Part shown: piece by piece, positions 14,034 through 27,371 of the stretch | Numbering within the stretch: the first letter of the stretch is position 1 | Layout of the letters: each line of letters begins with the position of its first letter | Assembly: GCA_964057225.1 (NCBI GenBank) | Contig: OZ059897.1 | Location: forward strand, 3,596,001 to 3,660,000 | Reading direction: 5' to 3' | DNA length: 64,000 bases | From: Auanema rhodensis | Lineage: Eukaryota > Nematoda > Chromadorea > Rhabditida > Rhabditidae | Made by a program: the position numbers and the translations under genes | Notes under the pieces: model-generated | The model's input: only the letters and a program-made list of their open reading frames with translations | Databases searched by the model: none | What the model was told of the DNA's origin: nothing

Positions 14034-15086
14034 ACCGAGATATCAACTGATATATGTTCACACTTATATCCTCGATTTTCACCCTGAAGAAATGATTTTT
14101 TCGTTGAATAACATTGTCCATCTTCTTCGTCTTGGAAAAAGGAATCTAAAAACATCTACTTTTTGTGAAATTATTTAGAAATTTTTCGGGAAAATTTTTG
14201 TCAAAATGTTTTTGGAAGCAATGTTGAGTGTACATGGGAACTCAACATACACTAATGCATTATTTTTCAAACGATCATAACTAATTTTTGTATAGAGCGT
14301 TTCTCAATGTGGTATAGTGCATTCGATGCGGATTTTTAAGCTGCGTTGATCTGTGTTATCAGATTTGAGTTAACTTAAAAATGCACCGAGATATCAACTG
14401 ATATATGTTCACACTTATATCCTCGATTTTCACCCTGAAGAGATGATTTTTTCGTTGAATAACATTGTCCATCGTCTTCGTCTTGAAAAAAGGAATCTAA
14501 AAACACCTACTTTTTGTGAAATTATTTAGAAATTTTTCGGGAAAATTTTTGTCAAAATGTTTTTGGAAGCAATGTTGAGTGTACATGGGAACTCAACATA
14601 CACTAATGCATTATTTTTCAAACAATCATAACTAATTTTTGTATAGAGCGTTTCTCAATGTAGTATAGTGCATTCGATGCGGATTTTTAAGCTGCTTTGA
14701 TCTGTGTTATCAGATTTGAGTTAACTTAAAAATGCACCGAGATATCAACTGATATAGGTTCACACTTATATCCTCGATTTTCACCCTGAAGAGATGATTT
14801 TTTCGTTGAATAACATTGTCCATCGTCTTCGTCTTGAAAAAAGGAATCTAAAAACATCTACTTTTTGTGAAATTATTTAGAAATTTTTCGGGAAAATTTT
14901 TGTCAAAATGTTTTTGGAAGCAATGTTGAGTGTACATGGGAACTCAACATACACTAATGCATTATTTTTCAAACGATCATAACTAATTTTTGTATAGAGC
15001 GTTTCTCAATGTGGTATAGTGCATTCGATGCGGATTTTTAAGCTGCGTTGATCTGTGTTATCAGATTTGAGTTAACTTAAAAATGC
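14034..15086 (+). repeat. 1,053-bp trimer, copy 1
   Basis: Variant order: 'cttcttcg' with 'gtggtatag'; 'acacctac' with 'caaacaatc' and a 'gctttgatc' tail; then an 'ataggttc' monomer. It is repeated at once by 15087-16139 and related to 1-1053. The third monomers differ: 'gagatg' with 'gtcttcg' here, 'gaaatg' with 'gtattcg' and 'ttcaggaaaa' in the next copy. Confidence 0.75.
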
Positions 15087-16139
15087 ACCGAGATATCAAC
15101 TGATATATGTTCACACTTATATCCTCGATTTTCACCCTGAAGAAATGATTTTTTCGTTGAATAACATTGTCCATCTTCTTCGTCTTGAAAAAAGGAATCT
15201 AAAAACATCTACTTTTTGTGAAATTATTTAGAAATTTTTCGGGAAAATTTTTGTCAAAATGTTTTTGGAAGCAATGTTGAGTGTACATGGGAACTCAACA
15301 TACACTAATGCATTATTTTTCAAACGATCATAACTAATTTTTGTATAGAGCGTTTCTCAATGTGGTATAGTGCATTCGATGCGGATTTTTAAGCTGCGTT
15401 GATCTGTGTTATCAGATTTGAGTTAACTTAAAAATGCACCGAGATATCAACTGATATATGTTCACACTTATATCCTCGATTTTCACCCTGAAGAGATGAT
15501 TTTTTCGTTGAATAACATTGTCCATCGTCTTCGTCTTGAAAAAAGGAATCTAAAAACACCTACTTTTTGTGAAATTATTTAGAAATTTTTCGGGAAAATT
15601 TTTGTCAAAATGTTTTTGGAAGCAATGTTGAGTGTACATGGGAACTCAACATACACTAATGCATTATTTTTCAAACAATCATAACTAATTTTTGTATAGA
15701 GCGTTTCTCAATGTAGTATAGTGCATTCGATGCGGATTTTTAAGCTGCTTTGATCTGTGTTATCAGATTTGAGTTAACTTAAAAATGCACCGAGATATCA
15801 ACTGATATAGGTTCACACTTATATCCTCGATTTTCACCCTGAAGAAATGATTTTTTCGTTGAAAAACATTGTCCATCGTATTCGTCTTGAAAAAAGGAAT
15901 CTAAAAACATCTACTTTTTGTGAAATTATTTAGAAATTTTTCAGGAAAATTTTTGTCAAAATGTTTTTGGAAGCAATGTTGAGTGTACATGGGAACTCAA
16001 CATACACTAATGCATTATTTTTCAAACGATCATAACTAATTTTTGTATAGAGCGTTTCTCAATGTGGTATAGTGCATTCGATGCGGATTTTTAAGCTGCG
16101 TTGATCTGTGTTATCAGATTTGAGTTAACTTAAAAATGC
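15087..16139 (+). repeat. 1,053-bp trimer, copy 2
   Basis: The first two monomers repeat those of 14034-14735. The third carries the unique 'ttcaggaaaa' variant near 15942, where other monomers read 'ttcgggaaaa'. Confidence 0.75.
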
Positions 16140-16841
16140 ACCGAGATATCAACTGATATATGTTCACACTTATATCCTCGATTTTCACCCTGAAGAGATG
16201 ATTTTTTCGTTGAATAACATTGTCCATCGTCTTCGTCTTGAAAAAAGGAATCTAAAAACATCTACTTTTTGTGAAATTATTTAGAAATTTTTCGGGAAAA
16301 TTTTTGTCAAAATGTTTTTGGAAGCAATGTTGAGTGTACATGGGAACTCAACATACACTAATGCATTATTTTTCAAACGATCATAACTTATTTTTGTATA
16401 GAGCGTTTCTCAATGTAGTGTAGTGCATTCGAAGCGGATTTTTAAGCTGCGTTGATCTGTGTTATCAGATTTGAGTTAGCTTAAAAATGCACCGAGATAT
16501 CAACTGATATATGTTCACACTTATATCCTCGATTTTCACCCTGAAGAGATGATTTTTTCGTTGAATAACATTGTCCATCGTCTTCGTCTTGAAAAAAGGA
16601 ATCTAAAAACATCTACTTTTTGTGAAATTATTTAGAAATTTTTCGGGAAAATTTTTGTCAAAATGTTTTTGGAAGCAATGTTGAGTGTACATGGGAACTC
16701 AACATACACTAATGCATTATTTTTCAAACGATCATAACTTATTTTTGTATAGAGCGTTTCTCAATGTAGTGTAGTGCATTCGATGCGGATTTTTAAGCTG
16801 CGTCGATCTGTGTTATCCGATTTGAGCTAGCTTGAAAATGT
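16140..16841 (+). repeat. Monomers 47-48, first appearance of the C-type tail
   Basis: Both monomers have 'taacttatt' and 'gtagtgtag'. The first also has 'cattcgaagcgg', a variant seen again at 17834 and near 21349. The second ends in the diverged C-type tail. The same pair recurs at 21054-21755. Confidence 0.7.
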
Positions 16842-16843
16842 AC
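16804..16843 (+). repeat. C-type monomer tail, first of 15 copies
   Basis: Linked substitutions distinguish this monomer end from the usual one: 'cgatctg' for 'tgatctg', 'ttatccga' for 'ttatcaga', 'gagctagctt' for 'gagttagctt', 'cttgaaaatg' for 'cttaaaaatg' and 'tgtaccg' for 'tgcaccg'. They create a GCTAGC palindrome. The other copies end in the monomers starting at 17895, 19299, 21405, 22809, 24564, 27021, 28425, 30178, 33337, 47356, 53323, 54727, 56480 and 59639. None occurs before 16.8 kb or between about 33.7 and 47.6 kb, so it is a useful register mark for higher-order units. Confidence 0.85.
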
Positions 16844-18245
16844 CGAGATATCAACTGATATAGGTTCACACTTATATCCTCGATTTTCACCCTGAAGAGA
16901 TGATTTTTTCGTTGAATAACATTGTCCATCGTCTTCGTCTTGAAAAAAGGAATCTAAAAACATCTACTTTTTGTGAAATTATTTAGAAATTTTTCGGGAA
17001 AATTTTTGTCAAAATGTTTTTGGAAGCAATGTTGAGTGTACATGGGAACTCAACATACACTAATGCATTATTTTTCAAACGATCATAACTAATTTTTGTA
17101 TAGAGCGTTTCTCAATGTGGTATAGTGCATTCGATGCGGATTTTTAAGCTGCGTTGATCTGTGTTATCAGATTTGAGTTAACTTAAAAATGCACCGAGAT
17201 ATCAACTGATATATGTTCACACTTATATCCTCGATTTTCACCCTGAAGAGATGATTTTTTCGTTGAATAACATTGTCCATCGTCTTCGTCTTGAAAAAAG
17301 GAATCTAAAAACATCTACTTTTTGTGAAATTATTTAGAAATTTTTCGGGAAAATTTTTGTCAAAATGTTTTTGGAAGCAATGTTGAGTGTACATGGGAAC
17401 TCAACATACACTAATGCATTATTTTTCAAACGATCATAACTAATTTTTGTATAGAGCGTTTCTCAATGTAGTATAGTGCATTCGATGCGGATTTTTAAGC
17501 TGCGTCGATCTGTGTTATCAGATTTGAGTTAGCTTAAAAATGCACCGAGATATCAACTGATATATGTTCACACTCATATCCTCGATTATCACCCTGAAGA
17601 ATTGATTTTTTCGTTGAAAAACATTGTCCATCGTATTTTTCTTGAAAAAAGGAATCTAAAAACATCTACTTTTTGTGAAATTATTTAGAAATTTTTCGGG
17701 AAAATTTTTGTCAAAATGTTTTTGGAAGCAATGTTGAGTGTACATGGGAACTCAACATACACTAATGCATTATTTTTCAAACGATCATAACTTATTTTTG
17801 TATAGAGCGTTTCTCAATGTAGTGTAGTGCATTCGAAGCGGATTTTTAAGCTGCGTTGATCTGTGTTATCAGATTTGAGTTAGCTTAAAAATGCACCGAG
17901 ATATCAACTGATATATGTTCACACTTATATCCTCGATTTTCACCCTGAAGAGATGATTTTTTCGTTGAATAACATTGTCCATCGTCTTCGTCTTGAAAAA
18001 AGGAATCTAAAAACATCTACTTTTTGTGAAATTATTTAGAAATTTTTCGGGAAAATTTTTGTCAAAATGTTTTTGGAAGCAATGTTGAGTGTACATGGGA
18101 ACTCAACATACACTAATGCATTATTTTTCAAACGATCATAACTTATTTTTGTATAGAGCGTTTCTCAATGTAGTGTAGTGCATTCGATGCGGATTTTTAA
18201 GCTGCGTCGATCTGTGTTATCCGATTTGAGCTAGCTTGAAAATGT
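16842..18245 (+). repeat. 1,404-bp four-monomer higher-order unit, copy 1
   Basis: Order: an 'ataggttc' monomer with 'gtggtatag'; a monomer with a 'gcgtcgatc' tail; a 'ctcatatcc/gaattg' monomer; and a 'taacttatt/gtagtgtag' monomer ending in the C-type tail. The next unit (18246-19649) repeats this order. Confidence 0.8.
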
Positions 18246-19649
18246 ACCGAGATATCAACTGATATAGGTTCACACTTATATCCTCGATTTTCACCCTGAA
18301 GAGATGATTTTTTCGTTGAATAACATTGTCCATCGTCTTCGTCTTGAAAAAAGGAATCTAAAAACATCTACTTTTTGTGAAATTATTTAGAAATTTTTCG
18401 GGAAAATTTTTGTCAAAATGTTTTTGGAAGCAATGTTGAGTGTACATGGGAACTCAACATACACTAATGCATTATTTTTCAAACGATCATAACTAATTTT
18501 TGTATAGAGCGTTTCTCAATGTGGTATAGTGCATTCGATGCGGATTTTTAAGCTGCGTTGATCTGTGTTATCAGATTTGAGTTAACTTAAAAATGCACCG
18601 AGATATCAACTGATATATGTTCACACTTATATCCTCGATTTTCACCCTGAAGAAATGATTTTTTCGTTGAATAACATTGTCCATCGTCTTCGTCTTGAAA
18701 AAAGGAATCTAAAAACATCTACTTTTTGTGAAATTATTTAGAAATTTTTCGGGAAAATTTTTGTCAAAATGTTTTTGGAAGCAATGTTGAGTGTACATGG
18801 GAACTCAACATACACTAATGCATTATTTTTCAAACGATCATAACTAATTTTTGTATAGAGCGTTTCTCAATGTAGTATAGTGCATTCGATGCGGATTTTT
18901 AAGCTGCGTCGATCTGTGTTATCAGATTTGAGTTAGCTTAAAAATGCACCGAGATATCAACTGATATATGTTCACACTCATATCCTCGATTATCACCCTG
19001 AAGAATTGATTTTTTCGTTGAAAAACATTGTCCATCGTATTTTTCTTGAAAAAAGGAATCTAAAAACATCTACTTTTTGTGAAATTATTTAGAAATTTTT
19101 CGGGAAAATTTTTGTCAAAATGTTTTTGGAAGCAATGTTGAGTGTACATGGGAACTCAACATACACTAATGCATTATTTTTCAAACGATCATAACTAATT
19201 CTTGTATAGAGCGTTTCTCAATGTAGTATAGTGCATTCGATGCGGATTTTTAAGCTGCGTTGATCTGTGTTATCAGATTTGAGTTAGCTTAAAAATGCAC
19301 CGAGATATCAACTGATATATGTTCACACTTATATCCTCGATTTTCACCCTGAAGAGATGATTTTTTCGTTGAATAACATTGTCCATCGTCTTCGTCTTGA
19401 AAAAAGGAATCTAAAAACATCTACTTTTTGTGAAATTATTTAGAAATTTTTCGGGAAAATTTTTGTCAAAATGTTTTTGGAAGCAATGTTGAGTGTACAT
19501 GGGAACTCAACATACACTAATGCATTATTTTTCAAACGATCATAACTTATTTTTGTATAGAGCGTTTCTCAATGTAGTGTAGTGCATTCGATGCGGATTT
19601 TTAAGCTGCGTCGATCTGTGTTATCCGATTTGAGCTAGCTTGAAAATGT
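18246..19649 (+). repeat. 1,404-bp four-monomer higher-order unit, copy 2
   Basis: It has the same order as 16842-18245. The second monomer has 'gaaatg' instead of 'gagatg', and the third ends 'taattcttg' with 'gatgcgg' instead of 'taacttatt' with 'gaagcgg', so copy 1 is itself a recombinant in its third monomer. Confidence 0.8.
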
Positions 19650-21755
19650 ACCGAGATATCAACTGATATAGGTTCACACTTATATCCTCGATTTTCACCC
19701 TGAAGAGATGATTTTTTCGTTGAATAACATTGTCCATCGTCTTCGTCTTGAAAAAAGGAATCTAAAAACATCTACTTTTTGTGAAATTATTTAGAAATTT
19801 TTCGGGAAAATTTTTGTCAAAATGTTTTTGGAAGCAATGTTGAGTGTACATGGGAACTCAACATACACTAATGCATTATTTTTCAAACGATCATAACTAA
19901 TTTTTGTATAGAGCGTTTCTCAATGTGGTATAGTGCATTATATGCGGATTTTTAAGCTGCGTTGATCTGTGTTATCAGATTTGAGTTAACTTAAAAATGC
20001 ACCGAGATATCAACTGATATATGTTCACACTTATATCCTCGATTTTCACCCTGAAGAGATGATTTTTTCGTTGAATAACATTGTCCATCGTCTTCGTCTT
20101 GAGAAAAGGAATCTAAAAACATCTACTTTTTGTGAAATTATTTAGAAATTTTTCGGGAAAATTTTTGTCAAAATGTTTTTGGAAGCAATGTTGAGTGTAC
20201 ATGGGAACTCAACATACACTAATGCATTATTTTTCAAACGATCATAACTAATTTTTGTATAGAGCGTTTCTCAATGTAGTATAGTGCATTCGATGCGGAT
20301 TTTTAAGCTGCGTCGATCTGTGTTATCAGATTTGAGTTAGCTTAAAAATGCACCGAGATATCAACTGATATATGTTCACACTCATATCCTCGATTATCAC
20401 CCTGAAGAATTGATTTTTTCGTTGAAAAACATTGTCCATCGTATTTTTCTTGAAAAAAGGAATCTAAAAACATCTACTTTTTGTGAAATTATTTAGAAAT
20501 TTTTCGGGAAAATTTTTGTCAAAATGTTTTTGGAAGCAATGTTGAGTGTACATGGGAACTCAACATACACTAATGCATTATTTTTCAAACGATCATAACT
20601 AATTCTTGTATAGAGCGTTTCTCAATGTAGTATAGTGCATTCGATGCGGATTTTTAAGCTGCGTTGATCTGTGTTATCAGATTTGAGTTAGCTTAAAAAT
20701 GCACCGAGATATCAACTGATATATGTTCACACTTATATCCTCGATTTTCACCTTGAAGAAATGATTTTTTCGTTGAATAACATTGTCCATCGTCTTCGTC
20801 TTGAAAAAAGGAATCTAAAAACATCTACTTTTTGTGAAATTATTTAGAAATTTTTCGGGAAAATTTTTGTCAAAATGTTTTTGGAAGCAATGTTGAGTGT
20901 ACATGGGAACTCAACATACACTAATGCATTATTTTTCAAACGATCATAACTAATTTTTGTATAGAGCGTTTCTCAATGTGGTATAGTGCATTCGATGCGG
21001 ATTTTTAAGCTGCGTTGATCTGTGTTATCAGATTTGAGTTAACTTAAAAATGCACCGAGATATCAACTGATATATGTTCACACTTATATCCTCGATTTTC
21101 ACCCTGAAGAGATGATTTTTTCGTTGAATAACATTGTCCATCGTCTTCGTCTTGAAAAATGGAATCTAAAAACATCTACTTTTTGTGAAATTATTTAGAA
21201 ATTTTTCGGGAAAATTTTTGTCAAAATGTTTTTGGAAGCAATGTTGAGTGTACATGGGAACTCAACATACACTAATGCATTATTTTTCAAACGATCATAA
21301 CTTATTTTTGTATAGAGCGTTTCTCAATGTAGTGTAGTGCATTCGAAGCGGATTTTTAAGCTGCGTTGATCTGTGTTATCAGATTTGAGTTAGCTTAAAA
21401 ATGCACCGAGATATCAACTGATATATGTTCACACTTATATCCTCGATTTTCACCCTGAAGAGATGATTTTTTCGTTGAATAACATTGTCCATCGTCTTCG
21501 TCTTGAAACAAGGAATCTAAAAACATCTACTTTTTGTGAAATTATTTAGAAATTTTTCGGGAAAATTTTTGTCAAAATGTTTTTGGAAGCAATGTTGAGT
21601 GTACATGGGAACTCAACATACACTAATGCATTATTTTTCAAACGATCATAACTTATTTTTGTATAGAGCGTTTCTCAATGTAGTGTAGTGCATTCGATGC
21701 GGATTTTTAAGCTGCGTCGATCTGTGTTATCCGATTTGAGCTAGCTTGAAAATGT
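19650..21755 (+). repeat. 2,106-bp six-monomer higher-order unit
   Basis: It starts like the four-monomer units ('ataggttc', 'gtggtatag'; then a 'gcgtcgatc' tail; then 'ctcatatcc') but has two extra monomers before the C-type tail. Private variants include 'cattatatgcgg' near 19940, 'gagaaaagg' near 20101, 'accttgaag' near 20750, 'aaaatgg' near 21157 and 'gaaacaagg' near 21506. Confidence 0.75.
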
Positions 21756-23159
21756 ACCGAGATATCAACTGATATAGGTTCACACTTATATCCTCGATTT
21801 TCACCCTGAAGAGATGATTTTTTCGTTGAATAACATTGTCCATCGTCTTCGCCTTGAAAAAAGGAATCTAAAAACATCTACTTTTTGTGAAATTATTTAG
21901 AAATTTTTCGGGAAAATTTTTGTCAAAATGTTTTTGGAAGCAATGTTGAGTGTACATGGGAACTCAGCATACACTAATGCATTATTTTTCAAACGATAAT
22001 AACTAATTTTTGTATAGAGCGTTTCTCAATGTGGTATAGTGCATTCGATGCGGATTTTTAAGCTGCGTTGATCTGTGTTATCAGATTTGAGTTAACTTAA
22101 AAATGCACCGAAATATCAACTGATATATGTTCACACTTATATCCTCGATTTTCACCCTGAAGAGATGATTTTTTCGTTGAATAACATTGTCCATCGTCTT
22201 CGTCTTGAAAAAAGGAATCTAAAAACATCTACTTTTTGTGAAATTATTTAGAAATTTTTCGGGAAAATTTTTGTCAAAATGTTTTTGGAAGCAATGTTGA
22301 GTGTACATGGGAACTCAACATACACTAATGCATTATTTTTCAAACGATCATAACTAATTTTTGTATAGAGCGTTTTTCAATGTAGTATAGTGCATTCGAT
22401 GCGGATTTTTAAGCTGCGTCGATCTGTGTTATCAGATTTGAGTTAGCTTAAAAATGCACCGAGATATCAACTGATATATGTTCACACTCATATCCTCGAT
22501 TATCACCCTGAAGAATTGATTTTTTCGTTGAAAAACATTGTCCATCGTATTTTTCTTGAAAAAAGGAATCTAAAAACATCTACTTTTTGTGAAATTATTT
22601 AGAAATTTTTCGGGAAAATTTTTGTCAAAATGTTTTTGGAAGCAATGTTGAGTGTACATGGGAACTCAACATACACTAATGCATTATTTTTCAAACGATC
22701 ATAACTAATTCTTGTATAGAGCGTTTCTCAATGTAGTATAGTGCATTCGATGCGGATTTTTAAGCTGCGTTGATCTGTGTTATCAGATTTGAGTTAGCTT
22801 AAAAATGCACCGAGATATCAACTGATATATGTTCACACTTATATCCTCGATTTTCACCCTGAAGAAATGATTTTTTCGTTGAATAACATTGTCCATCGTC
22901 TTCGTCTTGAAAAAAGGAATCTAAAAACATCTACTTTTTGTGAAATTATTTAGAAATTTTTCGGGAAAATTTTTGTCAAAATGTTTTTGGAAGCAATGTT
23001 GAGTGTACATGGGAACTCAGCATACACTAATGCATTATTTTTCAAACGATAATAACTAATTTTTGTATAGAGCGTTTCTCAATGTAGTATAGTGCATTCG
23101 ATGCGGATTTTTAAGCTGCGTCGATCTGTGTTATCCGATTTGAGCTAGCTTGAAAATGT
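21756..23159 (+). repeat. Four-monomer unit with 'cagcatac' variants
   Basis: The unit again follows the order 'ataggttc/gtggtatag', 'gcgtcgatc' tail, 'ctcatatcc', C-type tail. Its first and last monomers carry the linked pair 'cagcatac' and 'gataataac', the first appearance of that class in the window. The monomer at 22107 has 'gaaatatc' and 'gcgtttttcaatg'. Confidence 0.75.
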
Positions 23160-24315
23160 ACCGAGATATCAACTGATATATGTTCACACTTATATCCTCG
23201 ATTTTCACCCTGAAGAAATGATTTTTTCGTTGAATAACATTGTCCATCATCTTCGTCTTGAAAAAAGGAATCTAAAAACATCTACTTTTTGTGAAATTAT
23301 TCAGAAATTTTTCGGGAAAATTTTTGTCAAAATGTTTTTGGAAGCAATGTTGAGTGTACATGGGAACTCAACATACACTAATGCATTATTTTTCAAACGA
23401 TCATAACTAATTTTTGTATAGAGCGTTTCTCAATGTAGTATAGTGCATTCGATGCGGATTTTTAAGCTGCGTCGATCTGTGTTATCAGATTTGAGTTAGC
23501 TTAAAAATGCACCGAGATATCAACTGATATATGTTCACACTTATATCCTCGATTTTCACCCTGAAGAAATGATTTTTTCGTTGAATAACATTGTCCATCG
23601 TCTTAGTCTTGAAAAAAGGAAACTGAAAACATCTACTTTTTGTGAAATTATTTAGAAATTTTTCGGGAAAATTTTTGTCAAAATGTTTTTGGAAGCAATA
23701 TTGAGTGTACATGGGAACTCAACATACACTAATGCATTATTTTTCAAACGATCATAACTAATTCTTGTAAATAGCGTTTCTCAATGTAGTATAGTGCATT
23801 CGATGCGGATTTTTAAGCTGCGTGGATCTGTGTTATCAGATTTGAGTTAGCTTAAAAATGCACCGAGATATCAACTGATATAGGTTCACACTTATATCCT
23901 CGATTTTCACCCTGAAGAAATGATTTTTTCGTTGAAAAACATTGTCCATCGTATTCGTCTTGAAAAAAGGAATCTAAAAACATCTACTTTTTGTGAAATT
24001 ATTTAGAAATTTTTCGGGAAAATTTTTGTCAAAATGTTTTTGGAAGCAATGTTGAGTGTACATGGGAACTCAGCATACACTAATGCATTATTTTTCAAAC
24101 GATAATAACTAATTTTTGTATAGAGCGTTTCTCAATGTGGTATAGTGCATTCGATGCGGATTTTTAAGCTGCGTTGATCTGTGTTATCAGATTTGAGTTA
24201 ACTTAAAAATGCACCGAGATATCAACTGATATATGTTCACACTTATATCCTCGATTTTCACCCTGAAGAGATGATTTTTTCGTTGAATAACATTGTCCAT
24301 CGTCTTCGTCTTGAG
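22561..24315 (+). repeat. 1,755-bp five-monomer tandem duplication, copy 1
   Basis: This stretch aligns with 24316-26070 at an offset of exactly five monomers. The left limit is set by 'ttgaaaaaagg' at 22560 against 'ttgagaaaagg' at 24315. It contains the 'catcatcttcg/attattcag' monomer (23160), the 'cttagtcttg/aaactgaaaac/caatattg' monomer (23511) and the 'cagcatac/gataataac' monomer (23862). One difference is 'atgcattat' here and 'atgctttat' near 24787. Confidence 0.8.
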
Positions 24316-26220
24316 AAAAGGAATCTAAAAACATCTACTTTTTGTGAAATTATTTAGAAATTTTTCGGGAAAATTTTTGTCAAAATGTTTTTGGAAGCAA
24401 TGTTGAGTGTACATGGGAACTCAACATACACTAATGCATTATTTTTCAAACGATCATAACTAATTCTTGTATAGAGCGTTTCTCAATGTAGTATAGTGCA
24501 TTCGATGCGGATTTTTAAGCTGCGTTGATCTGTGTTATCAGATTTGAGTTAGCTTAAAAATGCACCGAGATATCAACTGATATATGTTCACACTTATATC
24601 CTCGATTTTCACCCTGAAGAAATGATTTTTTCGTTGAATAACATTGTCCATCGTCTTCGTCTTGAAAAAAGGAATCTAAAAACATCTACTTTTTGTGAAA
24701 TTATTTAGAAATTTTTCGGGAAAATTTTTGTCAAAATGTTTTTGGAAGCAATGTTGAGTGTACATGGGAACTCAGCATACACTAATGCTTTATTTTTCAA
24801 ACGATAATAACTAATTTTTGTATAGAGCGTTTCTCAATGTAGTATAGTGCATTCGATGCGGATTTTTAAGCTGCGTCGATCTGTGTTATCCGATTTGAGC
24901 TAGCTTGAAAATGTACCGAGATATCAACTGATATATGTTCACACTTATATCCTCGATTTTCACCCTGAAGAAATGATTTTTTCGTTGAATAACATTGTCC
25001 ATCATCTTCGTCTTGAAAAAAGGAATCTAAAAACATCTACTTTTTGTGAAATTATTCAGAAATTTTTCGGGAAAATTTTTGTCAAAATGTTTTTGGAAGC
25101 AATGTTGAGTGTACATGGGAACTCAACATACACTAATGCATTATTTTTCAAACGATCATAACTAATTTTTGTATAGAGCGTTTCTCAATGTAGTATAGTG
25201 CATTCGATGCGGATTTTTAAGCTGCGTCGATCTGTGTTATCAGATTTGAGTTAGCTTAAAAATGCACCGAGATATCAACTGATATATGTTCACACTTATA
25301 TCCTCGATTTTCACCCTGAAGAAATGATTTTTTCGTTGAATAACATTGTCCATCGTCTTAGTCTTGAAAAAAGGAAACTGAAAACATCTACTTTTTGTGA
25401 AATTATTTAGAAATTTTTCGGGAAAATTTTTGTCAAAATGTTTTTGGAAGCAATATTGAGTGTACATGGGAACTCAACATACACTAATGCATTATTTTTC
25501 AAACGATCATAACTAATTCTTGTAAATAGCGTTTCTCAATGTAGTATAGTGCATTCGATGCGGATTTTTAAGCTGCGTGGATCTGTGTTATCAGATTTGA
25601 GTTAGCTTAAAAATGCACCGAGATATCAACTGATATAGGTTCACACTTATATCCTCGATTTTCACCCTGAAGAAATGATTTTTTCGTTGAAAAACATTGT
25701 CCATCGTATTCGTCTTGAAAAAAGGAATCTAAAAACATCTACTTTTTGTGAAATTATTTAGAAATTTTTCGGGAAAATTTTTGTCAAAATGTTTTTGGAA
25801 GCAATGTTGAGTGTACATGGGAACTCAGCATACACTAATGCATTATTTTTCAAACGATAATAACTAATTTTTGTATAGAGCGTTTCTCAATGTGGTATAG
25901 TGCATTCGATGCGGATTTTTAAGCTGCGTTGATCTGTGTTATCAGATTTGAGTTAACTTAAAAATGCACCGAGATATCAACTGATATATGTTCACACTTA
26001 TATCCTCGATTTTCACCCTGAAGAGATGATTTTTTCGTTGAATAACATTGTCCATCGTCTTCGTCTTGAGAAAAGGAATCTAAAAACATCTACTTTTTGT
26101 GAAATTATTTAGAAATTTTTCGGGAAAATTTTTGTCAAAATGTTTTTGGAAGCAATGTTGAGTGTACATGGGAACTCAACATACACTAATGCATTATTTT
26201 TCAAACGATCATAACTAATT
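24316..26220 (+). repeat. 1,755-bp five-monomer duplication, copy 2 with run-on
   Basis: It repeats 22561 onward, and the similarity runs past one period to 26220. At 26221 this copy reads 'taatttttg' where the first reads 'taattcttg' at 24466. Confidence 0.8.
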
Positions 26221-26318
26221 TTTGTATAGAGCGTTTCTCAATGTAGTATAGTGCATTCGATGCGGATTTTTAAGCTGCGTCGATCTGTGTTATCAGATTT
26301 GAGTTAGCTTAAAAATGC

Positions 26319-27269
26319 ACCGAGATATCAACTGATATATGTTCACACTTATATCCTCGATTTTCACCCTGAAGAAATGATTTTTTCGTTGAATAACATT
26401 GTCCATCGTCTTAGTCTTGAAAAAAGGAAACTGAAAACATCTACTTTTTGTGAAATTATTTAGAAATTTTTCGGGAAAATTTTTGTCAAAATGTTTTTGG
26501 AAGCAATATTGAGTGTACATGGGAACTCAACATACACTAATGCATTATTTTTCAAACGATCATAACTAATTCTTGTAAATAGCGTTTCTCAATGTAGTAT
26601 AGTGCATTCAATGCGGATTTTTAAGCTGCGTGGATCTGTGTTATCAGATTTGAGTTAGCTTAAAAATGCACCGAGATATCAACTGATATAGGTTCACACT
26701 TATATCCTCGATTTTCACCCTGAAGAAATGATTTTTTCGTTGAAAAACATTGTCCATCGTATTCGTCTTGAAAAAAGGAATCTAAAAACATCTACTTTTT
26801 GTGAAATTATTTAGAAATTTTTCGGGAAAATTTTTGTCAAAATGTTTTTGGAAGCAATGTTGAGTGTACATGGGAACTCAGCATACACTAATGCATTATT
26901 TTTCAAACGATAATAACTAATTTTTGTATAGAGCGTTTCTCAATGTGGTATAGTGCATTCGATGCGGATTTTTAAGCTGCGTTGATCTGTGTTATCAGAT
27001 TTGAGTTAACTTAAAAATGCACCGAGATATCAACTGATATATGTTCACACTTATATCCTCGATTTTCACCCTGAAGAGATGATTTTTTCGTTGAATAACA
27101 TTGTCCATCGTCTTCGTCTTGAGAAAAGGAATCTAAAAACATCTACTTTTTGTGAAATTATTTAGAAATTTTTCGGGAAAATTTTTGTCAAAATGTTTTT
27201 GGAAGCAATGTTGAGTGTACATGGGAACTCAACATACACTAATGCATTATTTTTCAAACGATCATAACT
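26319..27269 (+). repeat. Three-monomer duplication of 25266-26216
   Basis: The 'cttagtcttg' monomer, the 'cagcatac' monomer and the 'gagaaaagg' monomer at 25266-26318 are repeated at once. The match ends where this copy switches to 'taacttatt' at 27270 and then runs into a C-type tail. A private change, 'cattcaatg', lies near 26609. Confidence 0.8.
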
Positions 27270-27371
27270 TATTTTTGTATAGAGCGTTTCTCAATGTAGT
27301 GTAGTGCATTCGATGCGGATTTTTAAGCTGCGTCGATCTGTGTTATCCGATTTGAGCTAGCTTGAAAATGT